Part shown: piece after piece, positions 45,850 through 55,577 of the stretch
How positions within the stretch are numbered: position 1 is the first letter of the stretch
Layout: each line of letters starts with the position of its first letter
NCBI GenBank assembly: GCA_000827205.1
Contig: KN832556.1
Location: 1,697,272 to 1,761,271, forward strand
Origin: Plicaturopsis crispa FD-325 SS-3
Taxonomy: Eukaryota; Basidiomycota; Agaricomycetes; Amylocorticiales; Amylocorticiaceae
Direction: 5' to 3'
Length of the DNA stretch: 64,000 nt
Made by a program: the position numbers and the translations under genes
Notes under the pieces: model-generated
What the model saw: the letters and a program-made list of their open reading frames with translations, nothing else
The model's database searches: none
Told to the model about the DNA's origin: nothing

Positions 45850-46676
45850 CTAATCCTCACCCAATGACAGCATCACTCTATTGCTGCCATCTTCTCCCCT
45901 CACAGGAGCAACGAAAGGCACCCTAGAAGCTAGTGACTGAAGAAGTGAGATTTTGATGATTGATCAAGGATGTGAGTGCTGCGTACCTTCACCTATACCG
46001 TTGTGATTGCTCACAGCGGTACCGGACGAGGAGGGGGATACGGTGTCGTCGAGAACCTCGTCGTTAACCTCGAGAGTCACAGTGTCGTTGACAGCCAGTA
46101 GATTTAGAGAGAAATGGATATGTATGGGAACGTGGGAGTCCACGAAGGCAGCGCTAGACAAGCCAGCTTGTTTTGATTTTATCATGGCTCTAGCCCGCGC
46201 GGCGTTCGATCTCGTCTAAGGTGCGTGATTAGTGCAAGAACGTCTTTGTCACGGGGAACTCGATAGACAATGTCAGTACTTACCAGGGTGACTTTGTAGA
46301 ATTTAGCAGTATCGTTAGCCAAAGCATGCGCCTTGTAGCATAGCACGGGATTCAGAGAGCGGAAAGGACCGCGGGTGCGAATTTCCTGTCCGAGTCGCGT
46401 GAGTGTGTCCCCTCGCCTGAGTTTTTAGTCAGCATGCGGCGTTCCGAAAGAGCGTAAGTGACGCGCAACGTGCATTTCGTACTCTGCCAAGAGCTCATCC
46501 AAATCACCATGTTCCATATCTTCTCGCACTGTCTCAAGAAGAGCCAACGCGCTGCAAAGCTTTCTTTCTCCACGCTTGTGCTGGCCCGCAGCGGTGTGTT
46601 TCGATAGAAAGCCTACGACTTCAGGAGTCGCGTGAATGATTCCCATAGCTAGACCAATTGCTTCTGCACCCGACAT
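45850..46676 (-). CDS. Small kinase-cluster protein SC (HeLo-like N terminus)
   Basis: Exons 46676-46483, 46416-46284, 46215-46015 and 45936-45850 join to 204 residues. It starts MSGAEAIGLAMGIIHATPEV, the most HeLo-like of the three, and continues CSALALLETV. Exon 2 ends AKFYKVTL; exon 3 begins TRSNAARARAMIKSKQAG, close to STSTAARART in SA, and is lengthened by an acidic stretch (NDTVTLEVNDEVLDDTVSP). The tail VMLSLGED parallels SLLSLD of SA. Frame and phase agree at all three junctions. Function is unknown. Confidence 0.65.
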
Positions 46677-47458
46677 TGCGACGAAAAACGTGGAAGGGTG
46701 AGGCACCGAAAGACAAGCTGAGAGCAACAGAAAATCCAGTTTGAAATGAGACATACTTTGCGGCGCGTTTTTTTATAAGGCACGCACACGCGCGTGTATG
46801 GAGGCCGTTCCAACTCAAAGGCTCTAGAACGGTACGAGGATCATTGGGCGCTACTTTAACTCGGCGGGACGTACGGTGTCCAACACATTCAGCAACTGGC
46901 ATTGTACCCAGTGCCCACGGAGACCCCATCGAGAGCGGGAGATAGCAGGGCGCCTAGTATGACTGCTCAGGAAAATAGATGGAGGACGTGAGGCTGCCGT
47001 GAAAAGAGTCTATTTCCCCGCAAAGTCCCTGCCTGCAGCTTGCAACGAGGACGTCGAGTCTCGACGGGGATTCATGCAAGTTTAGCACAAGGACAGCTTC
47101 CCGCTCCCAAATGTGTGAACGAGCGAATTTACCTTGCGCAGTGCCGCGGAGCCAACTTGCGGAGATTAAAGCGGCATCCGGATGGACCGGGTTCAATATC
47201 AATCCTCGGACGTCCTGAAGTTGTCCTGAAGGGTTTCCTCTTCATCCAGACGTCCAGATACCACCATGGGAAGGTGCAGAATCGACCACTCTAGCCTCAA
47301 TCTAGTATTAACTACTTACCGAGCCTACTTATTTCAGAATGGCTCTCCTATATTGCCCTTCGTCATCCACTAGTTCTCTGACTTTGACACTACACCGTGA
47401 CGGGAGAACGAGAGCTTCTACCAACTGGCAGTAGCTTTTGAAACAGCGTCGTTCGCCC
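46677..47458. other. Divergent region SC / K5
   Basis: No other gene is recognised. Confidence 0.4.
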
Positions 47459-48795
47459 ATGTCTCACACTCCCATGCAGCCTTCGCCGTCGAAGGATATA
47501 ACTCCAGGCGGAATTGACAAACGAGAACTCTTCTGGGTCCACCATTACACTTGGCTTGCGCAGTGCGGCTATGAGCTGCGGCCTCGCTATTCACCGGACT
47601 GGATTCCCTCCTGGCTAGGGAAAAACAAATTACTGGATTTCTTCGAAGACGGCCAAAGCATCTCCGTGCGTATCACGCTCCTAGGGATCACGGCTACAGC
47701 CTGACGCACGCGCGACGGCTCGGTGGTAGACGGCCAGCATCTGCGATGCGACGCGCGTCACCAGCACGGGAAAGACCTTCGTGAGTCTGAAGAAGATACG
47801 GAAGTCGGTCCATCCGTACGAGGCCGAGATAGGGCAATTTCTGTCGAGTGACCCTCTGTCCCAAGACCCCACGAACCACTGCGTCCCTTTCCTTGACGTC
47901 CTACAAGTCCCAGATGACGATGATATCCTCATCATTGTGATGCCTCTCCTGCGGGACTATGACAATCCACGGTTCGATACTATCGGAGAGGCGGTAGATT
48001 TCCTTACGCAAGTTATTGAGGTAAGGCAATGCCATTTCCTCCTCTCCTGATTCTGAATATATGCTCAGGGAGTGCATTTCATGCACAAACACCACGTTGC
48101 CCATCGGTACGTTACCTGCCGCCACACGTCGACTCGTAGCTCTAACCCTCGTCTAGAGATCTTAAGTATAACAACGTAATGATGGACGCGACGCCGCTCT
48201 ATCCCATCCCGTACCATCCGTACGACACCGCGATGCGGCGTGACTACACTGGGCTTGCGAAACACTATACGCGGACCCAACGCCCCGTGAAGTACTACAT
48301 AATTGACTTTGGCATTTCACGCCGATATAACCCCGCCGATGGGCCGCCGCTGGAGTATCCGATATGGGGCGGGGATAAGACCGTCCCAGAGTTCCAAACG
48401 TCGCTGGACGCTTGCGACCCATTTCCCACCGATGTCTATTATCTGGGAAACATGATCCGCGATGAATTCATCAACGTGCGTCCTTTCTCCAAGCTCGATG
48501 GTGTTTCCGCAATTTACACCGTTGTGCGCAGAAACGGTATGGCTTCGAGTTCATGCGGCCCCTGGTGGCGGACATGGTCGCGGTCGATCCGGCGAAGCGC
48601 CCGCGTATGGACGAGGTGGTGGCGCGTTTCGAGGCTATCCGCCGCTCGCTCAGCTGGTGGAAGCTGCGTGGGAGGGTCGCGAACAGGGATGACTCTGCTC
48701 TGGCAGCGCCGTACCGCATGGCAGCCCACTGGACACGACGTGTATCCTACATCATCCAGCGCATTCCGTCTGTTCCCTCTGTGCGCGTGCGTTGA
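47459..48795 (+). CDS. Agaricomycete-type protein kinase K5
   Basis: Exons 47459-47665, 47730-48020, 48069-48106, 48157-48475 and 48532-48795 give 372 residues. It starts MSHTPMQPSPSKDITPGG. Exon 2 has two extra codons before FVSLKKIRK. The loop is HRDLKYNNVMMD, with the standard Lys, as in K1. IIDFGISRRYNP and TVPEF are kept; DPIWGG and PYHPYDTAMRRDYTG link it to K1 rather than to K2-K4. The C terminus extends beyond PSVPSV by VRVR. The third base choices in exon 5 are more GC-rich than in the other copies. Confidence 0.9.
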
Positions 48796-49062
48796 ATCGG
48801 CTTTAGGGTTACTAGGATATTTATGCGGACCGCACCTTCCAACGCCGACTACAAAAAATATGTACCTAGCTACCATTTGAATAAATGTGAGTCGTATTCA
48901 GGAAAAGGAATTTCAGTGTAGCGAGGTATTTTTGCAAATTGACGGTCTGAATAAAACTCTGCATTGTGAGTGGGGATATTTACGGGCGTCTAGCGGAAGC
49001 ATATGAAAGCATCGAAAACAAACTTATAGCGATAGCAGGTGACAAAGTTTCCATATTCCGGC

Positions 49063-49739
49063 TCACAGAAGGCTCCGGATGATTCCGTCTCCGCTCACCA
49101 ATATACACGCTCCCCCGTAGATGGTGCGGTCTGCGAGCCCGTTTTCCTTGATATACGAAATGACAGCCTCGTCTTCGGCGCCTGGCTGAAGCCATAGAGC
49201 GGGAACATCTAGAGCTTTCGCCTGGGCCAGAATTCCCAACGTCACCTACACGAGCATGATGTATCAGAATTAACTGCGGACCGGGAGGGAAGAAATGAAC
49301 ACTCACTTTCGGGGACGTTATTATGCTTATCGACGTTTCGGATGGCGAGGGAAGATCAGAGACAGCCCGCACCGTTGCAAGGCCCTCGAGCTCATCTTCC
49401 TTCTAAGGTTCGTGTGAGTGATTCGACACGCTAAGTGAGATCACAGAGAGACGCAGTACGGGATGTACGGGAGTCACATCCTTGTCCCGCGCCTGATACC
49501 ACTGGAGTACCTGCAGTTGTACTGGCGTCAGCGAGTACTGGACAATGAAAGTCAAATTTAAGATAGACCTTTGTGCCGAACTTCGACTGGTCTTTCGACG
49601 CCCCTACTACTGCGAACTTAGGCGCTGAGAGAAAGAGTTTCTCGCGTTCGATTTCCGTAGACATTCTCCGGGATATTCCACGAAATAGAGAGGGACGAAA
49701 GGGCGAAATGAAGCGTCTGCTGGCAAAGAAACTGCTCAT
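49063..49739 (-). CDS. CoA-binding domain protein (YccU-like), possibly mitochondrial
   Basis: The start MSSFFASRRFISPFRPSLFR is rich in Arg and Ser without acids, as in mitochondrial presequences. The Rossmann core follows: KFAVVGASKDQSKFGTKV, DELEGLATVRAVSDLPSP, SISIITSPKVTLGIL, PALWLQPGAEDEAV and YGGACILVSGDG at the end. This is the CoA_binding_2 family related to the N-terminal part of succinyl-CoA synthetase, whose role is not settled. At least three short introns are needed. The gene is divergent from the cysteine synthase over 340 bp. Confidence 0.85.
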
Positions 49740-50079
49740 GCGAGTGTTAGCGATAAGAATGTTTTGTACTCGGTGGAGGTGCTGCTCCCCACTTGTGCTC
49801 GAGCTTGAAGCTGCAAGTCGACATACCGGTTAACTATGACGTAATATTCGATTGCTTCGGCCCACGAGGCTCGCCAGCTTCATTTCATTTCTCAGTGCGC
49901 TTTTCGAACGCGTACTACATCTACTAACTATAAACCTTTGAAGCCTTTAAAGTTTCCCCTGAGATTTAACGGGTTGATCGTATGTCTCTTGATGGTGTGG
50001 TCGCTGTATACTTACTTACATTGTGTTTTCTCTCAAGGTGCTTTACTTACGATCAAGGCTTGCCTGCCTGTAATTCGCG
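49740..50079. other. Divergent promoter region
   Basis: Shared by the CoA-binding gene and the cysteine synthase gene. No TATA box is obvious. Confidence 0.4.
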
Positions 50080-52435
50080 ATGACTTTCTCTTGGGTTCAG
50101 CATCTCCATTTACCATCATGGCTTCGGCTTCCAACACCTGCCACTGCTCGACATATATTCTACGGGATCTTGCTCGGGTTCTCCCTCTCCCTTACCTCGA
50201 CTTCGCTCGCTTTGCTCTACCAGGAGCGAAGACGAAAACGCATCGAGGCACAGTTCGAACCGCGGCCGATCGAACTACGGAGCGATGAAATCATACGAGG
50301 ACTGTCTGGTCTTATAGGTATGCGTCTTTGTTGCCAGAATTTACACGATTAATTCAGTATTAATACTATGCGGCAGGAAATACCCCATTGGTGAGAATCA
50401 ACTCGTTAAGCGACGCCCTAGGTGTAGAGATTCTGGGGAAAGCAGAGGTATTTTGGAAGCGTGTATGTCCCCGCTCAGCGCCATGCCTATTGAACGGTTT
50501 TCAGTTTTTGAATCCCGGAGGAAGCGTCAAAGACCGTGTTGCCTTGCGAAGTGAGAACTGCGTGCATCCTCATGTCGGTGGACCGAATTTCCGTGATGCT
50601 GAGAATACGTGCAAATGCCAGTGATCGATGACGCGGAACGTCAGGGCTTGCTACATCCATACACTGGCTCTCGTATATTCGAGGGCACCGTAGGGTCTAC
50701 GGGCATTTCAATTGCTACCATAGCTCGTGCCCGGTAAGCATTTTCTTCCTGTATCGCACTTTCGTGTTGCCCATCAGATGTTTCATATCGAATCTAGGGG
50801 ATATGATACTAGTGAGCTTGGCAGGCTGTACTTGAAGGATGAATTCTGCTGATGTATCTTTGAACGAATAGCTATCATCATGCCAGATGATGTAGCAGAA
50901 GAAAAGGTCAAAGCACTAAAAGCACTCGGTGCTGACGTCGAGCGCGTCCGACCCACTAGTATAGTCGACAAGAAACAGGTTCATAGCTCTCTGCTTCACC
51001 TACGTAAATGTCGCGCTGATGTCTCATTATTTCGTTACGCAGTATGTGGTACGTGGTTTTATACCATATTTTCTCGTACAACGGTGCAACCAGTCCCCTA
51101 GAACCTAGCCCGAAAATACGCTGCTGCGTTCGGCTGCTCGGACCTCGTCGACAGTGCGTCCAATCCGACGGAGGGAAACCACATGTTGAAGACCCTCGAG
51201 GACAGTGTCGTGGTGACCACTACTGCATCTCATGTCGAGCCTGAAACGCCAGAGCAAGAGGACGAACTCACTCGGAACCCGCGAGGATTTTTCGCGGATC
51301 AGTTCGAGGTAGATATCTCCATGAACCATGATAAACGAACGCGTGTGCTGAGGCTCACATAGAACAGGAGCAATTTTGATGCTCATTTTGACGGGACGGG
51401 CCCTGAGATATGGAGACAGACGAATGGCAATGTCGATGCCTTCGTTGCCGGAGCAGGTACAAGATACTACGATGTCGCAGAGCTGGCGTATTGACTTTTT
51501 CCTTTCCAAGGTACGGGAGGAACAATTGCTGGCACGGGGCAATACATCAAGTCTATGAACGAGGACGTCATCGTTGCCCTAGCCGATCCACAGGGCAGCG
51601 GATTGTACAACAAGGTCCTTACGCTGCGTTCTCGAGGCTAAGTAGTTGACTCAATCGCATTGATCAGGTAAAACACGGAGTCCTGTTTGACCGAAAGGAA
51701 AGCGAAGGAACGAAAAGGAGACACCAAGTCGACACTGTTGTCGAGGGCATGTAAGCGAACATACACCTGTTCGCTTCCTCCTAGCTTGACCCGTACATCT
51801 CCCCAGCGGGATCAACAGAATCACGACTAACATCGAGCTCGCTCTGCCAATCATCGACGACGCATTTCGGTAAATATCTTCTACCACTCTTTGAAGCCAT
51901 AGTTACGGCGAGCAAGGGTCTGACAACGGCTTCAGGATAACGGACGCGGAGGCCGTGAGCATGTCGCGCTATCTCGTGCACCATGACGGGCTGTTCCTCG
52001 GGTCGAGCAGTGCGTGCAATCTTCTCGCGTGCGTCAAGCTCGCACGCAAGATGAAATGGGAGAACTCTGGCCGAAGCATTGTCACGATTCTGTGAGTCTC
52101 GCCCCACGTACCCAGTTCTCAGTATCGCTGATATTGGGCGCAAAAGTTGTGACTCGGGGAATCGGCACTATTCCAAGGTACGTCGGGACATGATTAGTCT
52201 GCGTCAAGTTGGCGACTGACAGTTGTAATTCTGCTTTAGTTCTGGTCGGTTTTTGTGCTTAATGGATATGGCGTGCAACGCTCACAATTTCTGCAGGAAC
52301 GACGATTACCTGCGTGCCGCGAAGATCCCCATCGACCGCACGATAGTCGAAGACTTGCTGAGCGCGCTGACATCCCAGGACTCGTCGGCGGAGACTTCAG
52401 CGCCTATATCTCGCGCGGCGTCACTTATATTCTAA
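50080..52435 (+). CDS. Membrane-anchored mitochondrial cysteine synthase (MCY1/Cys12-like)
   Basis: The N terminus has one transmembrane segment (IFYGILLGFSLSLTSTSLAL) followed by a basic stretch, as in yeast MCY1. The PLP enzyme starts with GNTPLVRINSLSD. FLNPGGSVKDRVAL carries the Schiff-base Lys, and the phosphate loop is GTGGTIAGTG. Other family blocks are GTVGSTGISIATIARARGY, IIIMPDDVAEEKV and GLFLGSSSACN. It should form cysteine from O-acetylserine and sulphide, although the fold type II family is catalytically diverse. Roughly ten short introns break the frame. It ends in a Ser-rich tail (SAETSAPISRAASLIF). Confidence 0.88.
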
Positions 52436-52851
52436 CTGACATTTATTATAAAATATATCGAGGTTGGATGCGTGTTGTGTATGGTAGATGGATAGATGAA
52501 TGGATGCTGGCGGGATGGTGATGATGATGATGATGATGATGATAATGCTAGAATACAAATGCGAACAGGTAGAGAATACAAAGAATACACCAAAAAGTTG
52601 ATGGTGAATATATCAGGGCGGACGCCACTGAGACAGATGGGGATTCGAGGTGGTCGACGAAGCCGAGACGGAGGGCTGCATGGGAGCTGCGTTTGTCATG
52701 GAGCTACTAGCAAAATTCGATTGCACCGGCGGTCGTAGCTGTCCGACGTCCTTCACCGGAGAGGCGTTCACTGATGGTGGGTTGGACTGCGTTCTGAAAA
52801 GTCATACAGCCATGTTTAGTTGAAGAACGACAGCATTGAGTGTGTGATGAC
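52436..52851. other. Convergent intergenic region with microsatellite
   Basis: The 3' regions of the cysteine synthase and ADA2 genes. It contains a pure GAT repeat and nothing else recognisable. Confidence 0.4.
52520..52543 (+). repeat. GAT microsatellite, eight units
   Basis: Eight perfect GAT units are followed by an imperfect AATG. Confidence 0.95.
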
Positions 52852-55030
52852 TTACTTCGCATCCGCAGCTGCATGCTGTGGCTCCGAAACGATCTTGAGG
52901 AACCCCGCCTGGACAAGGAAGTCCCACACTCTGCTGGTCTTGTTCACGTCAATCTTGACGAGATCGCGAGCCTCGCGACGACGGAGCTTGCCCCCGCGTC
53001 GTGCGTACTCCCGCACCAACGTCTCTTTGATGACGAGATAAGGTTTGGGCAAGATCCGAAGCTGCGAGCAAAGAGTTTGCTCGGCCGGTGTGAGGAGATG
53101 GAGGGAGGGGCTGTTAGCAAGATTGAGGGGCGCAGCTGCCGTCGTATAAGTAAGTGACCGTAATATTCAAAGCGCGAACATTGAGACATACGTGTTTTGC
53201 GCACGGGTAGACTTGCACCCGCAGCATTTGGAGTGCCGGCTAGTTTCGGTGTAAGCTCACGGTCATGGCTTCTTCTGCCTTCCGGCTCTGCGAGACTACC
53301 ACGGCGTTCGACAGACTGGCGCCCATTTGCGAGTCGTGCGCCAGACCTGTCTGTGGTAAATTCCCGAGGAAGATTAGCTTTGGCTTGTATCTACGGCGAG
53401 CAAGGTTAGCGTTGAAGCCAGTACTTGAGCAAGGTCCCTTACCCGTCTGTGAGCATCAACCTCGTATTTTTCGATGTCAGCTGCAGAGGTAAGGCCCATC
53501 CGCCGATAGTGCTGCAGTTCCTGGATTCTCTTTCGCAGCATCGCCTCGTCTACAAGTCGTAATGAGCAAAGATAGGATGGGTTTAGTGGCGTGCGACTCA
53601 CAGAGCATGTCTGTAGTGAAGACCTCGAAGTCTTCCGCGGTCTGCAAGCGCGCAAACGGCCGCAGGCGATGAACGATATCTTTCTCGTCCTTGGGACGCT
53701 TCTTCTCAGCGGCTTGCATCTGGGTAAACAGATGAGAGCGTGTCCCGACGGGGAGAAATGTGCATGTACCTTTTTATACTCCAGTAAGCCGCGGTCGAAC
53801 ATGATCGCCTTGTTCTCTGCCCGCTTTTCTAACCGTTGGGAATACATCTCGAGCAGCGTTAGCTTGAACGAAAGCGAGTCTTCCGTCTCGTACGGTGGTG
53901 GGTGCGAAACCTCCTCAATCTCGTTCTCCTCTTCAGCAGATCCATTGTCCTCCGACTTCATCCGCACATCCTGTTTGGCTTCGTCAGGAGCGGGATGATG
54001 GCCATTCACGACTCCATTGGTCAGCCCGTTTGGAGGCGGAGAGACATGGCCATTGGTCGGCTGTTTGACCCCTGATCGTTCCTCGAGCCAACGCTCCCGC
54101 GCACGGACGTCCTGGTCATTCTCATCTTCAGGGATTTCGTCGCCGCCCCATGCGTGGCATACGCCAAACTCAAGGTCTTTCACCAGGTCCTCTGCTTCGT
54201 TGTCTAGTTCGTGCTCGAATTCCAGTCGCCCTGGAAGGAAGGTGGCAATCTCGTGGACGCCTGGTGCTGATGTCGGAGCGACCTTCGGCGCGGGCGGAGC
54301 TGTCGTGTTCATTTTCGATATTCGTCTCCGCTTTCTCTCGTGAAATTCACTGGGGTCTATGTTAAATTGCAAGTCCATTCTCTAAAGGAATGCTTGTTAG
54401 CGTCGAGGATGGACGCAGATGGGACATGTACTGACGGGTAATGGCCAGTGCGGGGAGTTGACGTAGACGGAATTGTAGTGTTCCTCAACTTCCTCCTTGG
54501 TACGCGTGCCAACGTGCTCTGCAATTGCTTGCCAATTGCCCAGTCCTTGAGAGGATATGCCCTCGAGCAGTAATAGCTCTCTGATTTGAGGTTAGCCAAC
54601 ATGCTCGAGGCATGCCATGAGCACGAAGAACTCACTCATCAGCGCCCCAATCCTCAGAGAAGATGGGATAAGAATGAAGTTCCTGAAGGTATAAGGGTGA
54701 TTGGTTCAGACCTGCAGGTAGCTGGAATCAATGATGTACTAACCACAACGCGGTACGCGTGCCCTCGCTTATGTTTCGCAAACTCCTTTCCAGCGCAAAA
54801 GCATCCAGGGCAAATATCCACTCCGTCACCCGGCTCACAAATGGGGTCTGCACATTTGATGCGAATGGAATGCGTCAAGTCACAATTGCACGCGTCGCAC
54901 TGGATCTGAAGCCCCGGCTCATTCACGGCTATACACGATTGTTCATAAGTGATCGAGAATGGATTATTGAACGCGACGTACTTTGTATCTCGTCTGGCTG
55001 GTGTTGCCGTTTCCTATGGGTGACCGTCAT
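52852..55030 (-). CDS. ADA2: SAGA/ADA transcriptional adaptor ADA2
   Basis: The domain order is exactly that of ADA2. A ZZ zinc finger comes first (QIQCDACNCDLTHSIRIKCA, CPGCFCAGKEFAKHKRGHAY), then a SANT domain (SEDWGADEELLLLEGISSQG, NWQAIAEHVG, TKEEVEEHY), then the ADA2 core (MDLQFNIDPSEFHERKRRRI), and a C-terminal SWIRM (LLTPAEQTLCSQLRI-like, LVIKETLVREYARRGGKLRR, VNKTSRVWDFLVQAGFL). ADA2 stimulates the GCN5 histone acetyltransferase. The start at 55030 lies in a short exon ending PDEIQ. Many short introns are present. It is divergent from CTR9. Confidence 0.93.
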
Positions 55031-55577
55031 TTCGCCTAGTGCCTAGCCTCTTCCCCAGCCGCTTTCAGAACGCGATGCGCAGCCTCGTCCTCGCGTACGC
55101 CAATGTGTCAAATGGTAATCTGTCGTGTCTACCTGCGATCGCCGTCCTACAAACTTGGATTATCTTGTCTCGTGCGGCGTCTCGTTTCGGATGCTTCGAA
55201 TGTCTCGAGATCGATTAAGAGCTCCAAATTCAATGGGTAAACCAAGGAAAACGATTATGTTGGCAAACGGAGCAGTGAAACAGCGGAGGTTCCTGAGATT
55301 AGCACAAAGAAATAGAGCAGAATGACGCCAGGACTTGGAGTCGACGCCGACGAGGCAGGAGGAGAATATTTGGCGTAGTTTGGCTTCAGCTTCCGAATTC
55401 CGTGTCGCCTTCTGTCTCAGCCACAATTTATCGACGCGGTGTTCTACCGCGACCGTATACAGTCTTATACTTGAGCCTTGGTTGCTCCGTTTCGTCTTTT
55501 ATCTTGTTACTTTTGGTCTGGGCTCTCATCTGGTCTCAACTATCACGCGCTGTTCTGCCTAGCTGAACGTCTTCTGC
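55031..55577. other. Divergent promoter ADA2 / CTR9
   Basis: A 547 bp region between two transcription-complex genes. No other coding signal is convincing. Confidence 0.45.

Noticed and set aside
52520-52543. GAT repeat as a retroposon tail
   Set aside because: No target-site duplication or element body is seen around it; it is a plain microsatellite.
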